Origin: Duganella sacchari | GTDB taxonomy: Bacteria; Pseudomonadota; Gammaproteobacteria; Burkholderiales; Burkholderiaceae_D | Assembly (NCBI RefSeq): GCF_900143065.1 | Contig: NZ_FRCX01000001.1 | Coordinates: 1 to 64,000, forward strand | Direction of reading: 5' to 3' | DNA: 64,000 bases | In this document: positions 1 through 8,307 of the stretch, in pieces | How positions within the stretch are numbered: the first letter of the stretch is position 1 | Layout: each line of letters opens with the position of its first letter | Notes under the pieces: model-generated | Told to the model about the DNA's origin: nothing | What the model saw: the letters and a program-made list of their open reading frames with translations, nothing else | Databases searched by the model: none | Made by a program: the position numbers and the translations under genes

Positions 1-273
1 AGCGACGCCGGCGGCGAACTGCTCCAGTCGCTGGTGCACCAGCGCTACAAGCTTAAGCGCAGCATCGTGGTGACCTCCAACCGGGTGGTGCAGGACTGGG
101 GGAAGTACCTCGGCGACAACACCATGGCGACCACCATCCTGGACCGTCTGATGCACCGCGCGCACCTGCTGGAGTTCGAGGGGAAGAGCTACCGCTTGAA
201 GGAGGCCGCCAGCCGTCTGACCGGCTTGGTCAAGCAGGGCGAGTCAAAAAATGACCCGGCTGCGGTCGATTAA
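1..273 (+). CDS. istB: IstB-like transposition helper ATPase, C-terminal part (IS21 family)
   Basis: The frame is open from base 1, so the start lies outside the window; 90 C-terminal residues are present. The sequence with RSIVVTSNRV, WGKYLGD and TILDRLMHRAHLLEFEGKSYRLK is the conserved end of IstB, the AAA+ ATPase that helps the IstA transposase of IS21-family elements capture target DNA. The stop is followed within 25 bases by tandem terminal repeats, as expected at an IS21 right end. The Walker motifs and istA would lie upstream. Family assignment is firm. Whether the element is intact cannot be judged here. Confidence 0.88.
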   Translation, partial: SDAGGELLQSLVHQRYKLKRSIVVTSNRVVQDWGKYLGDNTMATTILDRLMHRAHLLEFEGKSYRLKEAASRLTGLVKQGESKNDPAAVD

Positions 274-296
274 ACTACAATCCGACTGTCCTGCCT

Positions 297-346
297 GGGG
301 GAATTTGACCCGGCCAAGGGTGGGGGAATTTGAAGTGGCCAACGGG
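297..346. repeat. IS21-type terminal repeats (two 25-bp units)
   Basis: Two adjacent units at 297–321 and 322–346 both begin GGGGGAATTTGA and share a GGCCAA block. They lie just downstream of the istB stop. IS21-family ends carry several such repeats that IstA binds. The exact outer boundary of the element is not visible, because the other end is outside the window. Confidence 0.65.
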
Positions 347-704
347 GGACCGGCAAATTCTTGCTACCGACTTACAAGATTTTCCAGGTCAATACGACCT
401 GGTCGACGGCTGCTTGCTGAATATCATGCAACGTGGTCATCGGCTTTTTATGCAGTTGGAAAATCAACCAGAAGCCGAGATTGTGGCGATCGGCGCTGCG
501 GCATTCGTGGCTAAATCTGGGCAAGTAAGACTTGAATTCGCTCAGTACCCAAATGGAAACGTGTCAGCTGTGCGCGTGATTGATACCGCAGCTAAAGGGC
601 AGCGTAGTTGCCAACGTCCTGCTCGGGACTTACGCAATGATTCTCACTTTGTACCGAATACCGTATCGGGTCCAAACGGAGTGTCTCCATCCAGAATTCA
701 ATAA
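345..704 (+). pseudogene. Remnant of a serine-hydrolase-like C-terminal domain cut by the IS element
   Basis: The frame runs open out of the IS end and has no start of its own. Its first ~80 residues (FPGQYDLVDG, GHRLFMQLENQPEAEI, VRLEFAQYPNGNVSAV) resemble the small beta-rich domain found at the C-terminus of many secreted serine hydrolases (DUF3471-like: GxY, LFAQLTGQP, LTFxxDxxGxVTALxL). The last ~40 residues do not resemble the family. I read it as the 3' fragment of a gene interrupted by the IS21-family insertion. The family call is from pattern memory and is tentative. Confidence 0.35.
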
Positions 705-771
705 TGCCGTCCAGATCTGACTGGACTTTTGCTCATGCATTGGAAAGTCCGGTATTGGCAGCCGAAGCCGG

Positions 772-936
772 TCAGACTCTCGGCTTTTTTGTGACGACGA
801 CAGCGAACGTAAATGCGGTCGCAATGCCTATTCCGATGCCGAGCGCAAATCCCAAAGTCGAACTGTGCAGGGCAACTGCGAGTGCCGTTCCTGCTCCCGC
901 TCCAACCCCAGTACCAAGTAATAAGGGTAGTATCAT
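772..936 (-). CDS. Small glycine-rich membrane protein, hypothetical
   Basis: A 54-residue product made almost entirely of two hydrophobic stretches (starting MILPLLLGTGVGAGAGTALAVAL and continuing through GFALGIGIGIATAFTFAVVV), ending in a basic KKPRV tail. The start at 936 is preferred over an in-frame ATG at 960 because AGGGGCG sits just upstream. GxG-rich double-helix mini-proteins are common in proteobacteria and usually uncharacterised. It lies alone between the IS remnant and a DUF4844-like gene. It could be a chance frame in GC-rich DNA. Confidence 0.4.
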   Translation of the reverse strand: MILPLLLGTGVGAGAGTALAVALHSSTLGFALGIGIGIATAFTFAVVVTKKPRV

Positions 937-1075
937 TTTCGCCCCTGATTTAGAAATCATTGCGACTACAACTGCGGCTTTTGACCGTTAAACGTCAAGA
1001 CAAGTAATCGACCTTGTCGTCAAGCTCAGCGTCCCTGAGACGTCATGGTGATAGGCTGCTTCTGGCCGAACTCCG

Positions 1076-1441
1076 TCAAATTCCGCCCAAATAGGCGGCA
1101 AGCAGACCATCTGAACTTTCAATTCCGAGAACGTCCATTATCGACTCCAGTTCGGTACCAAAATGTTCACGCGCTTCTGTATCCTCTTTCTCAACCAAGG
1201 CTAAAGACAGCTGAAACTCCGCCAGAACCCAAAGCTTTGTGGGGTTGGCTTGAACTCCACTTATCAATCGAAGTAGTAAGTCATTGAGAATCGTTGACAG
1301 ACGTTTTTTTTCTTCTGCTGTGTTTTCGCCAGGCAGCGAGCCAAATTTTTCTACCGCTTTAAGGATGTGTAACTTCATGACTGTTGTGTCATCAACCTCG
1401 ATTGGCTCATCAATAACTTCGGATAGTGGGTCATATTTCAT
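1076..1441 (-). CDS. DUF4844-like hypothetical protein
   Basis: A 121-residue soluble protein, acidic, with no signal peptide. The C-terminal half (NPTKLWVLAEFQLSLALVEKEDTEAREHF then IMDVLGIESSDGLL) matches my recollection of the DUF4844 family, whose hallmark is a GIESSDGLLN-type ending. The function of that family is unknown, and members often lie among accessory or immunity-like genes. The gene stands alone, divergent from nothing obvious, and the following 230 bases upstream hold no gene. Coding status is supported by the family resemblance. Confidence 0.6.
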   Translation of the reverse strand: MKYDPLSEVIDEPIEVDDTTVMKLHILKAVEKFGSLPGENTAEEKKRLSTILNDLLLRLISGVQANPTKLWVLAEFQLSLALVEKEDTEAREHFGTELESIMDVLGIESSDGLLAAYLGGI

Positions 1442-1674
1442 ATAGCAATTTCATTCTAGTTTTGGTGAGCCGCCGCTCTAGGCTGTGGATTCAATCATTC
1501 AACGCAGACAAGCATAGCATTTTTGCCATAGTGAAATTTCACATTTTGTCACAACAAGCGCTTTCCGAGATGAAGATCGGCAGATAAGGTGAAGTTATCC
1601 GGCGCAGCACGACGCTCACCGCTGAATCAAACATCTGCGGTGCGATAGTATAAAAAGGGAGGATTTTTGAATGC
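1442..1674. other. Non-coding spacer, AT-rich, with a 12-bp palindrome
   Basis: No convincing gene is seen. A perfect palindrome GTGAAATTTCAC occupies 1531–1542, in the region expected to contain the promoter of the DUF4844-like gene (read leftward). It could be a regulator binding site; nothing else identifies it. Confidence 0.4.
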
Positions 1675-1706
1675 GCAAAAAAACAAAAAGCCGCTCATGG
1701 CGGCTT
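1675..1706 (-). terminator. Rho-independent terminator of the tRNA operon
   Basis: Read on the minus strand, a 7-bp stem (AAGCCGC/GCGGCTT, 1688–1694 with 1700–1706) and 5-nt loop are followed by a T-rich run interrupted by one G (1675–1687). It lies 14 bases past the last tRNA. Confidence 0.85.
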
Positions 1707-1719
1707 GATCATTACGCTT

Positions 1720-1795
1720 TGGCGTCCCCACGGGGATTCGAACCCCGGTACTCACCGTGAAAGGGTGATGTCCTAGGCCTCTAGACGATGGGGAC
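1720..1795 (-). tRNA. tRNA-Glu (anticodon TTC), copy 2
   Basis: A 76-nt cloverleaf with encoded CCA end. The acceptor stem starts GTCCCCA, the anticodon loop is CTTTCAC with TTC at 1759–1761, and the T-arm carries GGTTCGAATCC. It is the last gene of the Ala–Glu–Ala–Glu tandem operon and looks identical to the copy at 1949–2024. gltX, the enzyme that charges this tRNA, is encoded immediately upstream on the same strand. Confidence 0.97.
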
Positions 1796-1827
1796 CAAGG
1801 AACTTCTCAAGATGCATTCTACGCTGT

Positions 1828-1903
<76 letters not shown>

Positions 1904-1948
1904 CGGGCGCAGAAAACATTTACTACTACCGACCAGCTCTGGCAAAGC

Positions 1949-2024
1949 TGGCGTCCCCACGGGGATTCGAACCCCGGTACTCACCGTGAAAGGGTGATGT
2001 CCTAGGCCTCTAGACGATGGGGAC
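1949..2024 (-). tRNA. tRNA-Glu (anticodon TTC), copy 1
   Basis: Same 76-nt sequence as the tRNA-Glu at 1720–1795, offset by 229 bases, with encoded CCA and TTC anticodon. It lies between the two tRNA-Ala genes in the same transcript. Confidence 0.97.
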
Positions 2025-2057
2025 CTTGGAACTACCGTACTACTTTCTCTGCAAACT

Positions 2058-2133
<76 letters not shown>

Positions 2134-2151
2134 GTTTGCGCGAGAGACAAG

Positions 2152-2179
2152 AGTATAGCAGAGGCGTCGTATTATGCAA
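2152..2179 (-). promoter_or_regulatory. Sigma-70 promoter of the tRNA operon
   Basis: On the minus strand, the -35 box TTGCAT (2174–2179), a 16-bp spacer and the -10 box TATACT (2152–2157) are followed about 18 bases later by the first tRNA-Ala. Spacing and match are good for a stable-RNA promoter. Confidence 0.8.
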
Positions 2180-2218
2180 ATACCCTTTTGCAACTTTGCC
2201 CCTGCTTCAACGATTAAA

Positions 2219-3640
2219 TCACAGGAACTTTGCCAGGCGCGCCACAACGGTGTCGCGGCCGAAGATTTCCAGCACCGCGTCAATCGCCGGTGTTTGCAGC
2301 TGGCCCGTAATGAACAGGCGCAGCGGCATGGCGATCTGCGGCATCTTCAAGCCATGTGCGGCCAGCACTTCTTTAATCATGGCGGCCAGCGCCGCCTTGT
2401 TCCACTCCACCGTTTTGCAACGCTCGGCAAAGTCGGCCAGCGCCGGCTTGACGGCATCGGTGACGTGCTGGGTCAGCAGCGCCGCGTCCGGTTGCGGCTC
2501 GCGGTAGAACAGCATGGCGGCGTCGGCCAGTTCGTTAACAGTATTGGTACGCTCTTTCAGCAGACCCAGTACGACTGGCAGCGCCGGTGCGCCTTCGAAC
2601 ACGGCGCCGCCGGCCAGCATGCGCGGCTTGGCCAGTTCAGCCAGACGCTCATTGTCGGCCTGCTTAATATAGTGGTTGTTCAGCCAGTTCAGTTTTTCGA
2701 TGTTGAACTGTGCTGCCGAATTCGACAGGTGGGTGCCGTCGAACCACGCGCACACCTGCTCCATCGAGAACACTTCATCATCGCCGTGGCTCCAGCCCAG
2801 GCGCGCCAGGTAGTTCAGGATGGCTTCCGGCAGATAGCCTTCGGCCGGATATTGCATGACGTTGACGGCATCCTTGCGCTTGGACATTTTGGCGCCGTCC
2901 GAACCCAGGATCATCGGCAGGTGGCCGTACAGCGGCAGCGGTGCGCCAATCGCGCGCAGGATATTGATCTGGCGCGGCGTGTTGTTGACGTGGTCGTCGC
3001 CGCGCAGCACGTGGCTGATTTCCATATCCAGGTCGTCGATCGCCACGCAGAAGTTATAAGTTGGCGTGCCGTCCGGGCGCGCGATCACCAGATCGTCCAG
3101 CTCTTTATTACCGATGGTGATGGTGCCTTTGACGAAGTCGTCCCAGCTCACTTCGCCATCCAGTGGGTTCTTGAAGCGCACTACCGGCTTGCGGCCTTCC
3201 GGAATCGCCGGCAGTACCTTGCCTGGTTCTGGGCGCCAGGTGCCGTCGTAGCGTGGCTTTTCGCCAGCGGCCGTTGCGCGGTCGCGCATGGCTTGCACTT
3301 CTTCCTGCGACGAGTAGCAGTGGTAAGCAGTGCCCGCTTCCAGCATCTGGCCCACCACTTCACGGTAGCGGTCCATGCGCTGCATCTGATAGAACGGACC
3401 TTCGTCGTGGTTCAGGCCCAGCCATTCCATGCCTTCGATAATCGCCTGCACGGCTTCCGGCGTCGAACGTTCCAGGTCGGTATCTTCGATCCGCAGCACG
3501 AAGGTGCCGCCGAAGTGACGGGCGAAGGCCCACGAATACAGCGCCGTGCGGGCGCCGCCGAGGTGGAGGTAGCCGGTCGGGCTAGGGGCAAAACGGGTGC
3601 GGACTGGCTTGGCTGGTGCCGGTGTTGGTACGTTCGTCAT
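2219..3640 (-). CDS. gltX: Glutamate--tRNA ligase
   Basis: Cytoplasmic class I aminoacyl-tRNA synthetase that attaches glutamate to tRNA-Glu. It has 473 residues, the normal bacterial length. The HIGH-type motif is HLGG at residues 26–29 after [10 protein letters not shown], and the KMSKR loop is near residue 251 ([14 protein letters not shown]). The Rossmann catalytic half is followed by the helical anticodon-binding half. It is read in the same direction as the tRNA operon immediately downstream, which contains two copies of its own substrate tRNA. The tRNAs have their own promoter, so co-transcription is possible but not needed. Confidence 0.97.
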   Translation of the reverse strand: MTNVPTPAPAKPVRTRFAPSPTGYLHLGGARTALYSWAFARHFGGTFVLRIEDTDLERSTPEAVQAIIEGMEWLGLNHDEGPFYQMQRMDRYREVVGQMLEAGTAYHCYSSQEEVQAMRDRATAAGEKPRYDGTWRPEPGKVLPAIPEGRKPVVRFKNPLDGEVSWDDFVKGTITIGNKELDDLVIARPDGTPTYNFCVAIDDLDMEISHVLRGDDHVNNTPRQINILRAIGAPLPLYGHLPMILGSDGAKMSKRKDAVNVMQYPAEGYLPEAILNYLARLGWSHGDDEVFSMEQVCAWFDGTHLSNSAAQFNIEKLNWLNNHYIKQADNERLAELAKPRMLAGGAVFEGAPALPVVLGLLKERTNTVNELADAAMLFYREPQPDAALLTQHVTDAVKPALADFAERCKTVEWNKAALAAMIKEVLAAHGLKMPQIAMPLRLFITGQLQTPAIDAVLEIFGRDTVVARLAKFL

Positions 3641-3722
3641 CGAAGTAAAAAGCTGAGATATAAAAGCGCTATTTTACCGCGTCAGCGTGGGCTTGGCGCC
3701 AACAACCGCCGGATCACGCACC

Positions 3723-4837
3723 TTACCAGCCGCTAAAGCGCGGCCAGACCGGCCAGTCGCCGCCGTTTTGCGGGATCACGTGATACTGGCCGTGTTGCGC
3801 CGCCGTGGCGCAAGCGTGGTTCGGCAGGACGCGCAGGCTGCTGCCGACCGGGAAGCGCTGGGTGATGTCCGCACCCGTCTCGCCACGCCATTGCAGCACG
3901 CCGTGTTCCTGGTTGGCCTTGCCAAAACCAGCTCCTGCACCGGCCTCCCCTCGCTATCGCACACCAGGCCGTAGCCGTGATGGTTGTGGCCAAGGTCGCG
4001 GCTCATCGCCATCCAGCCACCGTCGGTGATGACCCAGCCTTGCGCGGGCTGGTGGCCGATCACGGTGCACAGCACGCTGATGGCAACATCGTCGGTGCTG
4101 CATACACCCACATCGACCATCACCATATCAAAGAACACGTAGACGCCCGCCCTCACCTCCGTCACGCCTTCCAGATGACGCGCGCTGAGCGCGGTCGGCG
4201 TCGAGCCGACGCTGACCACTTCGCAAGCATGGCCGCCATGACGCAGCAACTGCGCCGCCGCGACGCAGCGCGAACGCTCCTGCTCGGCCATGGCCGCCAG
4301 CGCTTCCGGCGTATTCAGGTCGTAGGATGCACCTGCATGGGTCATCACGCCCTTGAGCCGCGCTCCGCCCTGCAGCGCGGCGGCGATCGCCAGCAGCACA
4401 GGGTCGTCTGGTTTGACGCCGGAGCGATGGCCGTCCGTGTCTATCTCGATCATCACGTCGTAGCAAACGCCATGTTCCGTACCGTGCCGGGCCACCTGCT
4501 GCGCCATCGCCACAGACTCCAGCAGCAACGTCAGACGCAAGCCTTCGCGGATCAGCCTGAGGGCATGATCCAGCTTGTTGGGCACAATCGCCACCGCATA
4601 CAGAATGTCGTTCACACCGGCGCGGAAAAATTCTTCCGCCTCTTTCAGCGTCGATACCGTGATCCCGCGCGCGCCCTCCGCCAGCTGGCGACGCGCCACC
4701 TCCAGGCACTTGCTGGTCTTTACGTGCGGACGAAACGCGACGCCCAACTGATCCATGCGCTGCTGCATGCGTTGAATATTGCGCTGCATGCGCGCCTCAT
4801 CCAGCAACAACGCCGGCGTTTCCAGAACAGTTTGCAT
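3723..4837 (-). pseudogene. D-threonine aldolase / D-serine dehydratase-like PLP protein, frameshifted near the 3' end
   Basis: Alanine-racemase-fold type III PLP enzyme (DSD1/D-threonine aldolase family). The start at 4837 follows a strong AAGGAGT site. Lys40 in FRPHVKTSK is the PLP lysine. The reading frame is intact for ~305 residues to PVQELVL and then shifts. Removing one base's worth of shift around 3922–3928 restores GKANQEHGVL and the conserved C-terminal RVLPNHACAT, which carries the His and Cys metal ligands, ending at a stop at 3723. As written, the unshifted frame ends at 3776 with unrelated residues. It is either a true inactivating -1 indel or a sequencing error in a short C-run. 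It lies 46 bases downstream of the tetR gene on the same strand. Confidence 0.85.
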
Positions 4838-4859
4838 CCGTGACTCCTTAAAATTAAAC

Positions 4860-4883
4860 ATTTCATCCAATTTTAGATGAAAT
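4860..4883. repeat. 8-bp perfect inverted repeat between tetR and the aldolase-like gene
   Basis: ATTTCATC (4860–4867) and GATGAAAT (4876–4883) flank an 8-nt AT-rich spacer and abut the tetR stop. It could be a weak terminator or an operator for the downstream gene; there is no long T-run. Confidence 0.45.
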
Positions 4884-5510
4884 TCATAACCCTTGCTCGA
4901 GGTAGGCGCAGAACATATCTGCGATGGCGTCGCCATAGGTCCGGGCCTCGGCTGGCGTGCGCGCAGTATTGGACACATGCTTGCCCATGGTGCTGAGCGT
5001 GGTGAGGATCATGTCTCCCGCCATCGTACGCGCATCGGCGTTGGCCTTCGGCCAGACCTCCAGCATGAACTTGTCGATCGTCTCCTGTACCGCAGCGCGC
5101 GCTTCTTGCGCTTCCGGCGCATTGCGGTACAGCGGCGCCGCATCGTCCAGCGCACCGCGCATTTCCACTTCCTCGCACTCGGACTGCACAAAAACATGCA
5201 CCAGATTGCGCAAGCGCTCAAGCGGCGGCTTGCCCGGCGCCTCCAGCGCGCCACGCATCATGTCCGTGGTCTGTTTCCACTCATCGGTTTGCAGCCGGAA
5301 CAGGATAGACGCCTTGTTTGGAAAGTATTGATACACCGATCCAACGCTCACGCCAGCCTTCTCCGCCACCCTCGCGGTGGTGAAACGCTGTGCGCCCTCT
5401 TTGGCCAAAACCTGAATAGCGGCCTGCAATATGGCCGCCACCAGTTCGGCGGAACGGGCCTGTTTCGGCTGTTTTCTCGAGGAGATCTGCGGGCGCGGGC
5501 GGTCTGTCAT
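4884..5510 (-). CDS. TetR-family transcriptional regulator
   Basis: A 208-residue repressor. The N-terminal helix-turn-helix is clear (ILQAAIQVLAKEGAQRFTTARVAEKAGVSVGSVYQYFPNKASIL, residues ~25–70), followed by an all-helical ligand-binding domain. The start at 5510 (MTDRPRPQ) is chosen because the longer frame would begin inside the operator at 5548–5567. It is divergent from the methyltransferase–MFS–SIP genes, with two matching operator palindromes in between, so it very likely represses both itself and that operon. The ligand is unknown. Confidence 0.9.
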   Translation of the reverse strand: MTDRPRPQISSRKQPKQARSAELVAAILQAAIQVLAKEGAQRFTTARVAEKAGVSVGSVYQYFPNKASILFRLQTDEWKQTTDMMRGALEAPGKPPLERLRNLVHVFVQSECEEVEMRGALDDAAPLYRNAPEAQEARAAVQETIDKFMLEVWPKANADARTMAGDMILTTLSTMGKHVSNTARTPAEARTYGDAIADMFCAYLEQGL

Positions 5511-5547
5511 GGCAGCGAAAAAGTGGGTTGAGGAATGCGAATAGAAA

Positions 5548-5593
5548 ATGTGACGAATTCGTCGCATACTTCGATGTGACGAATTAGTCGCAT
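5548..5593. promoter_or_regulatory. Two TetR operator palindromes
   Basis: Two near-identical 20-bp palindromes at 5548–5567 and 5574–5593 (pattern ATGTGACGAATT(C/A)GTCGCAT), 26 bp apart centre to centre. They lie between the divergent tetR and methyltransferase genes. Each half-site is TGYGACGAAT. This is the arrangement expected for two TetR dimers controlling both promoters. Confidence 0.8.
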
Positions 5594-5636
5594 TTTACGC
5601 CAGCGCGGCATCGCGCTCAACCTACAGGACACCATC

Positions 5637-6302
5637 ATGACCACTATCGCCACACCACAATTCAATGCCTTGATTGACCAGCTGTTTGCCGAATCCAAGG
5701 CCGCCATGCCGGACCGCAGCCATCCGTTCTTCCAGCTCAGCGAAGCGGAACAGGACAAGCTGATGGCCAGCAAAACTGAATACCTCGACTTCTACCGCAG
5801 CCTGAAAGACATGCCGCTGGCCGTCTCGCGCGAGAGCGGCATGCTGCTGTATATGCTGGTGCGCGCCAACCAGGCGCTGTCGATCGTCGAATTCGGCACC
5901 TCATTCGGCGTGTCCGCCCTGTACCTGGCCGCCGCGCTGAAGGATAACGGTGGCGGCCACCTGCTCACCACCGAGTTTGAGCCATCCAAGGTGGAACGCG
6001 CCCGCGCCAACCTGGCCTCGGCTGGCCTGCTCGACCTGGTCGAAATCCGCCAGGGCGACGCCCTGCAAACCCTGGCCACCGACCTGCCAGACCGCATCGA
6101 CCTACTGTTGCTGGACGGCGCCAAGGGCCTGTATCCAGAAGTGCTGCAGCTGGTCGAGCACCGTCTGGCGCGCGGCGCCCTCATCATTGCCGACGACGCG
6201 GCCTACAGCCCGGAATACCTGGACTACATCCGTTCGTCCACGCACAGCTATCTGTCGATGCCACTGGATGGCGGCATCGAACTTTCCCTCCGTCTCAAGT
6301 GA
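5637..6302 (+). CDS. Class I SAM-dependent O-methyltransferase
   Basis: A 221-residue cytoplasmic methyltransferase of the O-methyltransferase type (family 3 / Methyltransf_24). Motif I is VEFGTSFGVSALYLAAAL (around residue 84), an acidic residue follows in TTEFEPSKVERA, the GDAL and LLLLDGAKGLYPEVL strand gives motif IV, and IIADDAAYSPEYLDYI contains the metal-site-like DD. It is the first gene of a plus-strand run under the TetR operators, 7 bases before the MFS gene. The substrate is not evident. Linkage with a transporter and a siderophore-interacting protein may suggest a catechol-like molecule, but this is inference. Confidence 0.85.
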   Translation: MTTIATPQFNALIDQLFAESKAAMPDRSHPFFQLSEAEQDKLMASKTEYLDFYRSLKDMPLAVSRESGMLLYMLVRANQALSIVEFGTSFGVSALYLAAALKDNGGGHLLTTEFEPSKVERARANLASAGLLDLVEIRQGDALQTLATDLPDRIDLLLLDGAKGLYPEVLQLVEHRLARGALIIADDAAYSPEYLDYIRSSTHSYLSMPLDGGIELSLRLK

Positions 6303-6309
6303 GCAAATC

Positions 6310-7509
6310 ATGCAATCTACTTCTCCGGCGCCAGGCGGCGCCAATGTATTCCTGACGCTGGCGCCTATCACGCTGGCAGTATTTATCGCTTTTCTGACTA
6401 TCGGCATCCAGCTGCCCGTGCTGCCGCTGCACCTGCACGACACACTGGGCATGGGGCCAGGTGTGGTGGGCCTGGTGGTCGGCGCGCAGTTTGCCGCCGC
6501 CCTGCTGTCGCGCGCCTGGGCCGGCAACTTTGCCGATATGCGCGGCGCCAAGCGTGCCGTCATCACCGGCGCACTGACGGCTTCCGCCTCCGGCCTGATC
6601 TACCTGGCCTCGCTGGCTTTTGTTGATGCTCCCGTGTCGTCGGTGTGGGTGCTGGTTGCAGGCCGCGTGCTGCTGGCATTGGGCGAAAGCCTGATCGTCA
6701 CCGGCACCATGGGCTGGGGCATCGGCCTGGTCGGACCGCAGAACGGCGGCAAGGTCATGGCCTGGCTGGGCATTGCCATGTATGCCGCTTACGCACTCGG
6801 TGCGCCGGTAGGCGTGGCGTTCAACAGCGTTGCAGGCTTTAACGGCATCGCGATTGCCACCATCGTGACGCCACTGCTGGCCGCCATCATCGTACTGGGC
6901 GTACGCGCCACGCCGCCCAGCGCCACGCGCCGCACGCCGTTCTACAAGGTGCTGGGCGCAGTGTGGGCGCCGGGTGTGGGACTGGCTTTGTCCAGCGTCG
7001 GCTTTGGTGTCATCACGGCGTTCATTGCGCTGCTGTTTGCCGCCAAATCCTGGGGCAACTCGGCACTGGCCTTCTCCGCGTTTGGCGCAGCCTTCATCGG
7101 CGCCCGCCTGCTGTTCGGCCACCTGCCGGACAAACTGGGCGGCGCCCGCGTGGCGCTGGTGTGCGTGGTGATCGAAGCGATTGGCCAGTTGCTGATCTGG
7201 GGTGCGGATACAGCGCCGCTGGCGTATATGGGCGCCGCGCTGACCGGTTTCGGCTACTCGCTGGCCTTCCCTGGCTTTGGTGTGGAAGCCATGCGCCGCG
7301 CGCCGCCGCAAACGCGTGCACTCGCCATGGGCGCATATGTGGCTTTCCTCGACATCTCGCTCGGCATCACCAGCCCACTGGCCGGCATGCTGGCCGCGAA
7401 CTGCGGCATCAGCGCGGTATATCTGGCGGGTGCGGCGTCGGTATCGCTGTCCTTCGTGGTCGCATTGATGCTGCTGGGACGCCAGTCGCAAGGAGTCCGC
7501 CATGCTTGA
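6310..7509 (+). CDS. MFS transporter, YfcJ/YhhS (UPF0226)-like
   Basis: A 399-residue inner-membrane protein with about 12 hydrophobic segments. The N-terminal half has the MFS loop signature in GNFADMRGAKRAVITG, and GRVLLALGESLIVTGTMGWGIGLVG resembles YfcJ/YhhS transporters. The start at 6310 follows the methyltransferase stop by 7 bases. The 3' end overlaps the SIP gene by 8 bases, so the three genes form one operon. It is probably an exporter under TetR control; the substrate is unknown. Confidence 0.85.
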   Translation: MQSTSPAPGGANVFLTLAPITLAVFIAFLTIGIQLPVLPLHLHDTLGMGPGVVGLVVGAQFAAALLSRAWAGNFADMRGAKRAVITGALTASASGLIYLASLAFVDAPVSSVWVLVAGRVLLALGESLIVTGTMGWGIGLVGPQNGGKVMAWLGIAMYAAYALGAPVGVAFNSVAGFNGIAIATIVTPLLAAIIVLGVRATPPSATRRTPFYKVLGAVWAPGVGLALSSVGFGVITAFIALLFAAKSWGNSALAFSAFGAAFIGARLLFGHLPDKLGGARVALVCVVIEAIGQLLIWGADTAPLAYMGAALTGFGYSLAFPGFGVEAMRRAPPQTRALAMGAYVAFLDISLGITSPLAGMLAANCGISAVYLAGAASVSLSFVVALMLLGRQSQGVRHA

Positions 7510-8239
7510 ATTTCTGCGCCCCAAACGCCTGCAAGTCCACGCGCAGGTGCTGGCGACACGTCTGACGTCGCCGCACCTGCAGCGGATTACCTTCGGCGGG
7601 CCGGAACTGGCGGCCTTCCTGCAAACGGATGGCATCGACACGCCAGCCGCCTGGGTCAAGATCTTTCTGCGATCGGGTGAAAGCCGTGCCTACACCATCC
7701 GCAGTGTCGATCACAGCGCAGGCACGATGGACATTGAATTCGTGCTGCATACGGCGCATGGCGCATCCGGTCCCGCCGCAACCTGGGCTGCACAAGCCCA
7801 ACCCGGCGAACAGGTCGTCATCGCCGGTCCGCGCGACGGCGGCTACGCGCTGCCGGATGGCGCAAACTGGTTGCTGCTGGCCGGCGACCTGACCGCGATG
7901 CCGGCCATCCAGCGCATCGCGGCGACGCTACCGCCAGGCCTGCCGGCCGAGATCCACGTCGAACTGGCATCGCCAGACGACCGCCAGGTCATCGACAGCA
8001 CGGCCTCGCTGAATGTGCACTGGCTGCCCGCTGGCGCCATGCCAGGCAGCGCACTGTGCCTGTCGCTGCTGAATCGCCCGTTGCCGCCCGGTCCCGGCTA
8101 TATCTGGATCGCCGGCGAATCGGCCAGCATCCGCAGCCTGCGCAACCGCTACCTGCAAACGCCGTGGCTGGACGCCAAACGCGTCAGCGCCAAAGGTTAC
8201 TGGAAAGTCGGCGAAGCAGCGCACCGCGACGCAGCCTAA
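7502..8239 (+). CDS. Siderophore-interacting protein (ViuB-like flavoprotein)
   Basis: A 245-residue FAD-binding ferric-siderophore reductase family protein. RAYTIRSVD (around residue 60) is the flavin-binding RxYT motif. HGASGPAATWAAQAQPGEQVVIAGPR is the typical SIP phosphate/isoalloxazine region, and the C-terminal domain (WLLLAGDLTAMPAIQRI, IWIAGESASIRSLR, VSAKGYWKVGEA) is the NAD(P)H-binding part with the family's ending. These cytoplasmic enzymes reduce Fe(III)-siderophores to release iron. It overlaps the MFS gene by 8 bases. No siderophore synthesis or TonB receptor gene is seen nearby. Confidence 0.9.
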   Translation: MLEFLRPKRLQVHAQVLATRLTSPHLQRITFGGPELAAFLQTDGIDTPAAWVKIFLRSGESRAYTIRSVDHSAGTMDIEFVLHTAHGASGPAATWAAQAQPGEQVVIAGPRDGGYALPDGANWLLLAGDLTAMPAIQRIAATLPPGLPAEIHVELASPDDRQVIDSTASLNVHWLPAGAMPGSALCLSLLNRPLPPGPGYIWIAGESASIRSLRNRYLQTPWLDAKRVSAKGYWKVGEAAHRDAA

Positions 8240-8271
8240 ATTGTTGTTGACATCAGGATAATCCCCAAGCA

Positions 8272-8296
8272 GTATACTCTGCATTACAGAGTACTC
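8272..8296. promoter_or_regulatory. Inverted repeat in the promoter region of the membrane protein/wHTH pair
   Basis: GTATACTCTG (8272–8281) and CAGAGTACTC (8287–8296) form an 8-of-10 inverted repeat with a 5-nt spacer. The left arm contains a TATACT -10-like box, and the ATG at 8308 is 12 bases downstream. It is a plausible operator for the winged-helix regulator encoded at 8870; the assignment is inference. Confidence 0.5.
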
Positions 8297-8307
8297 TATG
8301 GATCATC

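Noticed and set aside
2174..3736. A 520-codon open frame antisense to gltX
   Set aside because: It lies wholly opposite a canonical synthetase gene, and its product is rich in His, Arg and Gln with no domain. It is the usual by-product of GC-rich codon bias.
5511..5567. Longer start for the TetR gene at 5567
   Set aside because: That codon lies inside the operator palindrome, and the added 19 residues have no TetR character.
8247..8278. TTGACA…TATACT as a sigma-70 promoter before the 8308 gene
   Set aside because: The spacing is 20 bp, outside the normal 16–18 range. The -10 may be used with another -35.
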